Assembly: GCA_937896065.1 (NCBI GenBank)
Contig: CALBLI010000051.1
Location: forward strand, 1-28,786
Reading direction: 5' to 3'
DNA from: an uncultured Caryophanales bacterium
GTDB taxonomy: Bacteria > Bacillota_I > Bacilli_A > RFN20 > CAG-288
DNA: 28,786 bases
In this document: in pieces, positions 1 to 6,677 of the stretch
Layout: every line of letters starts with the position of its first letter
Position numbering within the stretch: the stretch's first letter is position 1
Program-made: the position numbers and the translations under genes
Notes under the pieces: generated by a model
Seen by the model: the letters and a program-made list of their open reading frames with translations, nothing else
The model's database searches: none
What the model was told of the DNA's origin: nothing

Positions 1-312
1 ATACGTTGGCATATAGCTAGTGTTAAAGAATTATATGATTACAAGTTTGTAACTACTGATGGTGAAATATTGAAGTTAAAAAATTGTAAAACTTTGAAAG
101 CTTATTTAATTGATGATAAATCTTTTAAAAAGAAAAAATATATTAGCGTTCCTTTTTATAATTTAAAATATTCATTAATTTGTTTATATAAGTATGATAA
201 TAAAAATCTATATTATGGTTCACTTATGAGTAAATTTTGTGATATTAAATTCACTGATTACATATTCAGTTTTTTTGAGGATATAAATTTAAAAAGTGGA
301 TATAGTGACTAG
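1..312 (+). CDS. C-terminal end of an unknown protein (5' end outside window)
   Basis: The reading frame is open from base 1 to the TAG at 310-312, giving about 103 residues. A TTG at 70 could serve as a start, but the frame continues upstream without a stop, so this is most likely the 3' end of a longer gene. The protein is rich in Lys, Tyr and Phe, with no clear motif, signal or membrane segment. It converges with the trypsin-like lipoprotein gene, whose stop lies 100 bases further on. I do not recognise the family. Codon use looks like that of the neighbours. Confidence 0.5.
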   Translation: MRWHIASVKELYDYKFVTTDGEILKLKNCKTLKAYLIDDKSFKKKKYISVPFYNLKYSLICLYKYDNKNLYYGSLMSKFCDIKFTDYIFSFFEDINLKSGYSD

Positions 313-411
313 TAATTTATAAACATTTAAACTTTTCTCGTACAAAAAAGATAAGCTGAGCGTACAAACTTTTCATTAATAGCTACACAATCAAGTTGTA
401 ATTCATTTTTA

Positions 412-1098
412 TCAATATGAGCTATTATCAGCAAATACTGCAGTCAATGGTAAGGCAAAAGAAAGTCCATCTATATATTCATAGTTAGAATCTCTCAGTT
501 TAAATGTCATTATACCTATGACTTCATATTTATCATTAAATAATGGGCAACCGCTTACTCCTTTTGATATTTCAATGGAAGTTTGAATAAAATAATTTTC
601 TTTATTATGATATTTAATTTTTTTTAGCTTACTTGAAATAGTTCCAGTGTTATAAGATAGACCACAGTTATTCAAATTGCCGACTGAAAAACAAAATGAA
701 CCGATTTCATAATCATTTGATATTGAATATGATAACGATTTAATTTGATTAAAGGTCTCTTTCGAATCTTGATAAGGAACAAGCTTTACATAATCATCTT
801 CATAATTATAATCATTGACTTTAAATTCAATCTTAATATTAGAATTGTAAACCCTACCAACAATATACGAATAAGTGATGTACTCATCATTGTTATTTTT
901 ATAAACAACATTATGAGCACTGCTAAGGCAATAATCATCATTTATTTTAAAAGCACTAGCATAGCCGATAATATTGTCAGCTGAGTATCCTATTTCCATT
1001 TCAAAAACTGAATTGAATAATGATTCAATATCCGCTTTCTTTTTGCAAGAAAATAAATTAGATAAACAAATAAATAAAAATATAAATACTTTTTTCAT
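412..1098 (-). CDS. Trypsin-like serine protease lipoprotein
   Basis: This 228-residue protein is probably an extracellular, membrane-anchored serine protease of the chymotrypsin fold (S1-like). It starts with a lipoprotein signal MKKVFIFLFI..LFSC, with Cys18 as the expected lipidated residue. An upstream in-frame ATG at 1119 would put seven extra residues before the signal and is less likely. The catalytic triad can be read in order: His62 in SSAHNVV, Asp101 or Asp102 in YEDDYVKL, and Ser182 in GVSGCPLFN, which is the usual G-x-S-G-x-P-L context. The C-terminal strand IGIMTF follows, as in the family. The gene is monocistronic, and the Shine-Dalgarno signal is weak. The substrate is unknown. 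The family call is fairly firm; activity is inferred from the triad. Confidence 0.75.
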   Translation of the reverse strand: MKKVFIFLFICLSNLFSCKKKADIESLFNSVFEMEIGYSADNIIGYASAFKINDDYCLSSAHNVVYKNNNDEYITYSYIVGRVYNSNIKIEFKVNDYNYEDDYVKLVPYQDSKETFNQIKSLSYSISNDYEIGSFCFSVGNLNNCGLSYNTGTISSKLKKIKYHNKENYFIQTSIEISKGVSGCPLFNDKYEVIGIMTFKLRDSNYEYIDGLSFALPLTAVFADNSSY

Positions 1099-1868
1099 AA
1101 TTCTGTAAACCAATTGCATTTAGAATTATATCATTAATCAAGAATTTAAAATATTAATTTATATCTGATATTTGACTATTAAATTTACAAATTACAACTT
1201 CTTATAATTATCTTTTTTAATGCTTTTAATTTCTTTGAAGTTAGTTTGTTATTAAAATAAATCATAATACATTAAGTTTATAAACAGGATATCCTTTAAT
1301 TTCGCTTTGATTGGTGATATTTCCTTTATTATCAATTATATAATCATTATTTTGATTATTATGTTTTGTAAAATTAAATAAAGAAAATAATATGAACTTT
1401 TTAGATTTGATTTAGAAATGCTTTGATTAAAAAAACTATATTTATAGTACATTACTTATATTTTAACTATTTTCAATTAATCAATCAGAAAAAGTAAACT
1501 ATGCATATGTTCTTAATTAGAAAATAAGTAAATTTATAAAATTCTTAACTTTAATAAAAAATTTCATTAGCTTAAAATCTTAATATGAAATTACTCTGTT
1601 TTCTTTATGTTAACTAATTAATTATCATAGGCATCTGATAAATCATAAAAATTTGAATTTTATATATGCATAATTCATAAATGAAATTTTCATATAAAAT
1701 TAGATGCACGAATCTATTTATAAACTTAAATAACTTCCATATAAAAATAATTCACCTTAGCTTTTTATAAATGTCTATAAAAATATTTAAATTTGATGCG
1801 AGATGATGAATAAAAAAGTAACGATTAAACAAACTTTTTTTATCATTACATCAAATAATTAATCAAAC
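1099..1868. other. Gene-poor AT-rich stretch with a start-less open frame
   Basis: No intact gene was found in about 770 bases. The only coding-like segment is a 49-codon minus-strand frame at 1262-1411, ending in TGA. It begins SKKFILFSLFNF, like a lipoprotein or secretion signal, and ends KGYPVYKLNVL, but has no ATG, GTG or TTG start. It may be the remains of a small secreted protein gene, with TCT where an ATG would be expected. The rest is low-complexity A/T without a convincing hairpin or promoter. Confidence 0.3.
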
Positions 1869-1945
1869 TGGTCGGAACAATGAGATTTGAACTCATGACC
1901 CCTTCCACCCCAAGGAAGTGCGCTACCAAGCTGCGCTATGTCCCG
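1869..1945 (-). tRNA. tRNA-Pro (anticodon GGG)
   Basis: A full cloverleaf of 77 nt can be read on the minus strand with encoded CCA. The acceptor stem CGGGACA pairs with TGTTCCG (one G-T pair), and the discriminator is A. The D-stem is GCGC/GCGC. The anticodon stem CTTCC/GGAAG encloses the loop TTGGGGT, so the anticodon is GGG. The T-arm is ATGAG-TTCAAAT-CTCAT. The C1-G72 pair and overall sequence match bacterial tRNA-Pro. It would read CCC and CCU codons. Confidence 0.93.
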
Positions 1946-1958
1946 AAAAGACTATATA

Positions 1959-1987
1959 AATATAATATAAATTTAATCGTTTTTCAA
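1959..1987 (-). promoter_or_regulatory. Sigma-A promoter of tRNA-Pro
   Basis: On the minus strand TTGAAA (1982-1987) and TATATT (1959-1964) are separated by exactly 17 bases. The -10 box ends 13 bases before the mature tRNA 5' end, which suits a short leader removed by RNase P. The -35 box lies one base beyond the stop codon of the duplicated SHOCT-like fragment. Confidence 0.6.
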
Positions 1988-1988
1988 T

Positions 1989-2088
1989 TTATTTCTTTTC
2001 AGCATTCATCAATTCTTCTAAAAAAGTTTTATATTCAATACTGCTTATTTTACCTTCTTCATGAAGATTTTTTAAATGATTGAATAAA
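1989..2088 (-). repeat. Direct repeat copy A (100 bases, partner 4204-4303)
   Basis: Base-by-base comparison with 4204-4303 gives 93 matches in 100. Four of the differences cluster near the gene's last codons. The two copies have the same orientation and begin 2,215 bases apart, bounding the lipoprotein, the cysteine peptidase and the inverted-repeat element. Confidence 0.85.
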
Positions 2089-2093
2089 GCAAT
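1989..2093 (-). pseudogene. Duplicated 3' fragment of the SHOCT-like membrane protein gene
   Basis: The minus strand encodes LFNHLKNLHEEGKISSIEY followed by a tail ending NAEKK and a stop. This is almost the same as the C-terminus of the membrane protein at 4204-4845 (LFNHLKKLHEEGKISDIEY, ending DDEKK). The DNA match is 93 of 100 bases (1989-2088 against 4204-4303), in the same orientation. There is no start codon. The fragment follows directly, in frame, after the TAA stop of the lipoprotein at 2094-2597. It is best read as a truncated copy left by a duplication or an insertion event, not a gene. Confidence 0.8.
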
Positions 2094-2597
2094 TTACTGA
2101 TATTTACTCTCATCATATAATATGCCAGTAAATATATTAAATATTGCTTCTTCAATTTCACACATAATCCCCCATCCCCAACTATCTTTATCTCTATTTT
2201 CAAGATTTTCAAAATAAGGAGAATTAGGAAATTTAAAATAAAAAATATATTGTCTTTCTTTGCTAATTTTTGATTTAAAAATATCATCTCCATTTTTTTC
2301 AATATTCATTTCTATTTCAGTATAACTTTTTTTACCTCTATCTGATATGAGAAGCTTGTTATAATCTAAAACATAACTATCAACTGGAAAAAATGTATAT
2401 GTCAAAGCAATATTACATGTATCGCCTTCTTTTTTTATATATTTTGCTGAATCTAATCTGATTGATCCTTTATCAATATTGATTTCCATTGTTGGATACA
2501 TAGTATAAACATCTCCAACTGTATAAATTGGTGGATGTTTAACTTCACATGATGTTAAAATTACTGATAAAAGGATAGCTAATATTTTTATTTTCAC
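2094..2597 (-). CDS. Small lipoprotein of unknown function, downstream of a cysteine peptidase
   Basis: A 167-residue protein with GTG start and a clear lipoprotein signal (MKIKILAILLSVILTSC, Cys17). The mature part is a short, polar, beta-rich looking domain without a recognised motif, ending in a segment rich in Trp and acidic residues. It starts 25 bases after the stop of the cysteine peptidase at 2623-3882 in the same direction, so the two are probably cotranscribed. In several C10 (streptopain-like) peptidase loci the neighbouring small gene encodes an inhibitor of the protease, so an inhibitor or immunity role is a reasonable inference here; no residue in this protein proves it. Ribosome binding is weak (AAAGG about 10 bases upstream). 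Readthrough of its TAA would add a SHOCT-like tail. Confidence 0.65.
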   Translation of the reverse strand: MKIKILAILLSVILTSCEVKHPPIYTVGDVYTMYPTMEINIDKGSIRLDSAKYIKKEGDTCNIALTYTFFPVDSYVLDYNKLLISDRGKKSYTEIEMNIEKNGDDIFKSKISKERQYIFYFKFPNSPYFENLENRDKDSWGWGIMCEIEEAIFNIFTGILYDESKYQ

Positions 2598-2622
2598 AAT
2601 TATATACCTTTTTCATTCTTAA

Positions 2623-3882
2623 CTAACTTGTAACTTGCATAAAAGTTCCAAAGCCTTCTTTAAATGTATTTGTTTTATATGCATCTAAATCAAAGCATAT
2701 ATCTAATTTTTGCCAATTATCATTTAATGATAGCAAATTCTTATATTCTGTCCATTTAATAAACCAGAATTTATGTTCTTTACTATATCTGCGGTATCCA
2801 TTAACAATCATTGAGTGTGAACCATATTGACCTTGAGCTGTATTAAACATGATAGGTAGTCCAGCATCAATTTGTCTTTTTACTTGTGATTCAAAACTAA
2901 AATTTAAAACAACTTTCGCGTATCTTTTAAAAAAGCCACTAGAATATTCAAAAGCAGCCATCACGTCGTGATATATATTTACCATATTAATCGATGTCCA
3001 AGCTGTTGATTCATTTGTATATCCATAATCAATTGATTTTCTTCTAATTGTTTCATAAATATGTGGTAACGTGGTTTTTTGTGAAATATATCCATCTTGT
3101 GTTAATCTATCGTAGAAAGAGTCGGTTTTTGGATCAATAGTTACTTCATCAGATGGCAGTTTAGTCATTCTTTTATTGTCTCTTAAATATTGCATGATCC
3201 CATACATAGCTGATAATGTGCAGTTTCCTTCACCAGCACCATTTTTGATATAAATAGTATATTTATTTTGTACAACGTTCTTATATCCATTTAATCTTTT
3301 AATAGTTTCAAGTTGATATCCACTTCCATATCTAGAAACTATATATGAATCTGGAAGTACAATCTGTCCTGCTCCTTCACTTCTTTGTCCCATATACACT
3401 TCTTTATATGAAACATCATCGTAATATGTTTCAACTTGATAAATATAATCATATCTAGCATATCCATCTTCAGTTTCATAAACAAAGCCATCATATTCAC
3501 TAAATAAAATTATATCAACATTTTTTAAATAAGCTAAATCTCCTGTTTTAGAAAAATCAAGGAAATTATAATCATTTCCTACTACGGCATAACCATTATT
3601 ATCATTAAAATCTAAATACACTGCTTTCGTATTATTGGTGACATTTATAACTAGCTTTTTATTTTCAATACTACTAGCTAACCATTTTTCAACTGAAGTT
3701 TCATTATATTTAGAAACAAATGTTGAAAAATTATCTTCAATAAAATCAGCAATTTTATTGCAATCTCTTGCTAAATAATTTTCAATATTATTTTCATTTA
3801 TATCTTTTATTCCATTTGTTTTAAAAATTGATAGAAGTAAGAAAACTATGCTAAATGGACTGCATTTCAGTTTTTTTATCAT
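2623..3882 (-). CDS. Secreted papain-like cysteine peptidase (C10/C39-like)
   Basis: A 419-residue secreted protein. Residues 1-24 form a signal peptide (hydrophobic SIVFLLLSIF). Residues 25-200 look like a propeptide; the segment around NNGYAVVGNDYNFLDF resembles the pro-domain pattern of streptopain-type enzymes. The peptidase domain carries the nucleophile Cys221 in GEGNCTLSAMYGIMQYL, His356 in YGSHSMIVNGYRRYS, and an Asn/Asp before Trp390 in SLNDNW, in the order expected for a papain fold. A good Shine-Dalgarno GAAGGAG sits 7 bases before the ATG. The lipoprotein gene follows by 25 bases. Two decayed paralogues lie on the plus strand at 10362-10872 and 11476-11764. Exact family (C10 or C39-like) is uncertain; the cysteine peptidase call rests on the Cys-His-Asn order and the surrounding sequence. 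Confidence 0.7.
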   Translation of the reverse strand: MIKKLKCSPFSIVFLLLSIFKTNGIKDINENNIENYLARDCNKIADFIEDNFSTFVSKYNETSVEKWLASSIENKKLVINVTNNTKAVYLDFNDNNGYAVVGNDYNFLDFSKTGDLAYLKNVDIILFSEYDGFVYETEDGYARYDYIYQVETYYDDVSYKEVYMGQRSEGAGQIVLPDSYIVSRYGSGYQLETIKRLNGYKNVVQNKYTIYIKNGAGEGNCTLSAMYGIMQYLRDNKRMTKLPSDEVTIDPKTDSFYDRLTQDGYISQKTTLPHIYETIRRKSIDYGYTNESTAWTSINMVNIYHDVMAAFEYSSGFFKRYAKVVLNFSFESQVKRQIDAGLPIMFNTAQGQYGSHSMIVNGYRRYSKEHKFWFIKWTEYKNLLSLNDNWQKLDICFDLDAYKTNTFKEGFGTFMQVTS

Positions 3883-3957
3883 ATTAAGTCTCCTTCAAAC
3901 CAAAAAAATTATAGCAAATACAAAATAATATGGTCAAGTTGATTAAAATTAGAATCG

Positions 3958-4185
3958 ATTAATTAAAAAATTCCATTACTTTATACACTATAGTTTTTCA
4001 TTGTTATTTCAAAAACATTATTATTCTTTTCTACATATTTGTTCAATCACTGCATATTTATCACCTATTAATTTAACAATGGTATTCTTTGGTCTGGTTA
4101 TGTTTCTTATTTCTTCAGGTATACTCATGTACACCTCCTATCTAGTATATATTAAGTGTATAAAGTGAGGAAATTTTTAATTAAT
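3958..4185 (-). mobile_element. 228-base inverted-repeat element, probable IS remnant or MITE
   Basis: The ends are imperfect inverted repeats of about 31-32 bases (3958-3989 against 4155-4185). They include a perfect 12-base core, ACTTTATACACT at 3978-3989 and AGTGTATAAAGT at 4155-4166, and an outer ATTAATTAAAAA. Between the arms lies a single 35-codon ORF with a strong ribosome binding site whose product looks like a transposase N-terminus. Size, terminal repeats and a cut-down ORF fit an internally deleted insertion sequence. No clear target-site duplication could be assigned because the flanks are A/T-rich. No second copy was seen in this window. Confidence 0.55.
4021..4128 (-). CDS. 35-residue peptide, possible truncated transposase N-terminus
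   Basis: The ORF begins MSIPEEIRNITRPKNTIVKL and ends QICRKE. It has the best ribosome binding site in the region: AGGAGG with five bases before the ATG (GGAGG at 4134-4138). A TATACT-like -10 lies just upstream. From memory, a start of the type MxxPEEIRxIxRPxNTIV and then YAVIE is seen in some DDE transposases of gut Bacillota, which would make this the first codons of a deleted transposase gene inside the inverted-repeat element. It could instead be a short expressed peptide in its own right. Family assignment is tentative. Confidence 0.45.
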   Translation of the reverse strand: MSIPEEIRNITRPKNTIVKLIGDKYAVIEQICRKE

Positions 4186-4203
4186 ATGATAATTAGTGCC
4201 TTT

Positions 4204-4303
4204 TTATTTCTTTTCATCATCTACCAATTCTTCTAAAAAAGTTTTATATTCAATATCGCTTATTTTACCTTCTTCATGAAGTTTTTTTAAATGATTGAAT
4301 AAA
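4204..4303 (-). repeat. Direct repeat copy B (partner 1989-2088)
   Basis: This is the 3' end of the intact membrane-protein gene, 93/100 identical to 1989-2088 in the same orientation. Since the gene is whole here, this copy is likely the ancestral one. Confidence 0.85.
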
Positions 4304-4845
4304 TCTTCTTTACTAGTAAATTTTTGACTTGGCACATTTGGTCTAGGGGTTTGATATTCTTTTAAAAGCCCTTCAAAATAGTTAATTTCTTTTTTTATTA
4401 ATCTAAAATACAATGTATAAGAAAGTGCAACATAAATAACTGAGCAAACCACCATTATATAATTTAAACCATCAAATATTTTGTAATTACTATCATTATT
4501 ATATGTAACTGTTTTATTTGCAGCTAAACTTAAATGAACTATTTCTAATAAAAAAAAGAAAGTTATAAGCACCAAATTAGTGATATTTAAACTCTTGAGC
4601 AAAAATATCCGATATATAAATAATTCAACGATTGAAAAACATAAAATTATTGCTAGAAAAACAATCTTAAATATAATCATCGTACCAATAATATTTAATT
4701 GTAATGAATTAGGTTGATAACTGTTAAATTCACTTAAATATGAAAAGTCACTTTTACCAACAAACATCAATGAAAATAAAATGATTGTAAAAATAATATT
4801 AAATATAATCGGTAAATAAAGTTTAAAACTGAGTTTTTCTTCCAT
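4204..4845 (-). CDS. Four-TM membrane protein with a C-terminal SHOCT-like domain
   Basis: A 213-residue protein with about four hydrophobic segments in its first 150 residues (for example LPIIFNIIFTIILFSLMFV near the N-terminus), followed by a soluble tail. The last 35 residues (KEDLFNHLKKLHEEGKISD then IEYKTFLEEL) fit the short C-terminal SHOCT-type helical motif common at protein ends in Gram-positives. The ATG at 4845 is preferred to that at 4851, since GAGG lies six bases before it and would abut the other. The ribosome site overlaps the end of uvrC, so translation is probably coupled. The function is unknown; a sensor or envelope role is a guess. Confidence 0.65.
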   Translation of the reverse strand: MEEKLSFKLYLPIIFNIIFTIILFSLMFVGKSDFSYLSEFNSYQPNSLQLNIIGTMIIFKIVFLAIILCFSIVELFIYRIFLLKSLNITNLVLITFFFLLEIVHLSLAANKTVTYNNDSNYKIFDGLNYIMVVCSVIYVALSYTLYFRLIKKEINYFEGLLKEYQTPRPNVPSQKFTSKEDLFNHLKKLHEEGKISDIEYKTFLEELVDDEKK

Positions 4846-4856
4846 CTTCATCCTCT

Positions 4857-6677
4857 TTATTTTTGATACTTATTATCAACACTACTCTTTTTTAAAAGAT
4901 ATTCTTCACGTTTTTTTAATAGCTCCATTATAGCATCTTTAGGAATGATTTGTAATAATTCTTCTTCACTAGCACTATTTAGTGATTCAATAGTCGGATA
5001 TAATTCAAGTAATTTAAATATTCTTTTTTCACCAATTCCTTTAATATCATCATAAATTGTTTTATATGTAGACTTCTCTCTTTTACTTCTATGATATGTG
5101 ATAGCATAACGATGAACTTCATCTTGCATACGCATCAATAAGAAAAATAAAGGTGAACCTTTTTCTAACGGAATTATCTCCCCAGTTTCTGCATTTATTA
5201 AAGCATCAGTTTCATGCTTGTCATTCTTTTCAAGACCAGCAATAAAAGTAGGTACAGCAAACTCATATTTAACCTCGAGTGCAACTTCACACTGATTAAA
5301 GCCACCATCGACAATAATCAAATCAGGAAATTTTTTATTCTCATCTTTAAGTCTAGTAAAACGTCTTGTTAAGACTTCCCTCATACTAGCTAAATCATCT
5401 TGTTTATTCTCTTGATTGATTTTAAATTTACGATAATCGCCCTTTGATTTCTGACCATTGATAAACTTGACCATAGTTCCTACACATTCATATCCTGCCG
5501 TGTGTGAATTATCATATAATTCAATATCAAGTGGTGTTTTCTTCATATTGAGTTTGGTTTTTAATTCTTCTAAAAGAAGTAAAACATCATCTTCAAGTTG
5601 AGCAGTTTGGAAATGCTGGTCAAGCATTTGTTTAGCATTAGTTATAGCTAAAGTTAACAAATCTTTTTTTACGCCTCTTGATGGGCAAATAGCTTTAATA
5701 TTTAAAGAAGATGATATAACATCTATCATCTCCTTATCAGGAAGAATAAGTTCTTTTGGTAAACTATTTTGTTTTAAATAGAATTGAACAATCAAATTTT
5801 CAATCATATCAATGATGTCGCCTTCTATTTCTTCCACATAATATTTCTTACCAAGAAGTGCTCCTTTTCTATATAAAAGAAATACCAAGCAGACATATCC
5901 TTCTCTTATAGAATAGGCAATAATATCTCTATCAATTTGATCATTAAAAATAATTTTTTGTAGGCTTGTAAGTGATGCTATATCATCTAGCATTTTTTTA
6001 CATTCACCAGCTTTTTCAAATTCAAGTTTAGAAGCGGCTTCTTTCATTTTTATAGTTAATTCATTTTTTATTTGATTGCTATCTCCTTTAAAAAATGAAG
6101 TTATTGAAGCAACGATTTTATCATAATCTTCTTGCTTTATTTTATTTATACATGGTGCAAGACATTGTCCTAAATGATAATAAAGACAAGGTTTAGTAGG
6201 AATGTTTCTACATTTTCTAAGTGAATATATTCGATTTAATAAATCAATTGTTTCATAAGCAGCTGATGAATTAGGATATGGTCCAAAATAATAATATCCT
6301 TTTTCTTTATTAGATCTAGCTATTTTTAAAAATGGATCACCTGTTTTTTTTAAAGCAATATATGGATATGTTTTATCATCCATTAACATAATGTTATATT
6401 TTGGATGATATTTATGGATGAGTGATATTTCAAGTAGAAGTGCTTCTTTTTCATTTTGTGTTTTAATGATATCAAAATCTTCAATCTCTAATACCATTCT
6501 CATCACTTTTCCTTTTTGAGGCCTTGTAAAATATTGTTTTACTCTTTTAACAAGCGATTTTGCTTTGCCAACATAAATGATATTACCTTCTTTATCTTTC
6601 ATCTGGTAAGAACCAGGTGAATCTGGTAATAATTCAATTTTTTCTTTAAGTAGTGGATTATCTAAATATGAGCTCAT
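4857..6677 (-). CDS. uvrC: UvrABC excinuclease subunit C
   Basis: UvrC makes both incisions beside a DNA lesion in nucleotide excision repair, together with UvrA and UvrB in the cytoplasm. The 606-residue product is full length. The N-terminal GIY-YIG nuclease is visible (PGSYQMKDKEGNIIYVGKAK, residues about 20-40). A Cys-rich stretch (RKCRNIPTKPCLYYHLGQC) follows near residue 155. The UvrB-binding UVR motif (KLEFEKAGECKKMLDDI) is near 215, the RNase H-like endonuclease core (IELYDNSHTAG) near 385, and the helix-hairpin-helix IKGIGEKRIFKLLELYPTIE near the end. The start overlaps the mutS2 stop by four bases (ATGA), so the two repair genes form an operon. No feature looks missing. Confidence 0.97.
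   Translation of the reverse strand: MSSYLDNPLLKEKIELLPDSPGSYQMKDKEGNIIYVGKAKSLVKRVKQYFTRPQKGKVMRMVLEIEDFDIIKTQNEKEALLLEISLIHKYHPKYNIMLMDDKTYPYIALKKTGDPFLKIARSNKEKGYYYFGPYPNSSAAYETIDLLNRIYSLRKCRNIPTKPCLYYHLGQCLAPCINKIKQEDYDKIVASITSFFKGDSNQIKNELTIKMKEAASKLEFEKAGECKKMLDDIASLTSLQKIIFNDQIDRDIIAYSIREGYVCLVFLLYRKGALLGKKYYVEEIEGDIIDMIENLIVQFYLKQNSLPKELILPDKEMIDVISSSLNIKAICPSRGVKKDLLTLAITNAKQMLDQHFQTAQLEDDVLLLLEELKTKLNMKKTPLDIELYDNSHTAGYECVGTMVKFINGQKSKGDYRKFKINQENKQDDLASMREVLTRRFTRLKDENKKFPDLIIVDGGFNQCEVALEVKYEFAVPTFIAGLEKNDKHETDALINAETGEIIPLEKGSPLFFLLMRMQDEVHRYAITYHRSKREKSTYKTIYDDIKGIGEKRIFKLLELYPTIESLNSASEEELLQIIPKDAIMELLKKREEYLLKKSSVDNKYQK

Noticed and set aside
313..411. Terminator between the two convergent genes
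   Set aside because: Only a four-base stem (ACAA/TTGT) and a short GTACAAA direct repeat are visible; this is not enough to call.
745..984. 79-codon plus-strand ORF, Ile-rich
   Set aside because: It lies opposite the trypsin-like lipoprotein gene, and its composition is that expected of a reverse-strand shadow.
1801..1865. Terminator for tRNA-Pro
   Set aside because: A possible stem AAAAAAGT/ACTTTTTT is pure A/T apart from one pair and has a 13-base loop, so it is too weak to list.
2072..2302. 76-codon minus-strand ORF overlapping the lipoprotein gene
   Set aside because: Other frame of the lipoprotein coding sequence, which has a clear lipobox and is longer.
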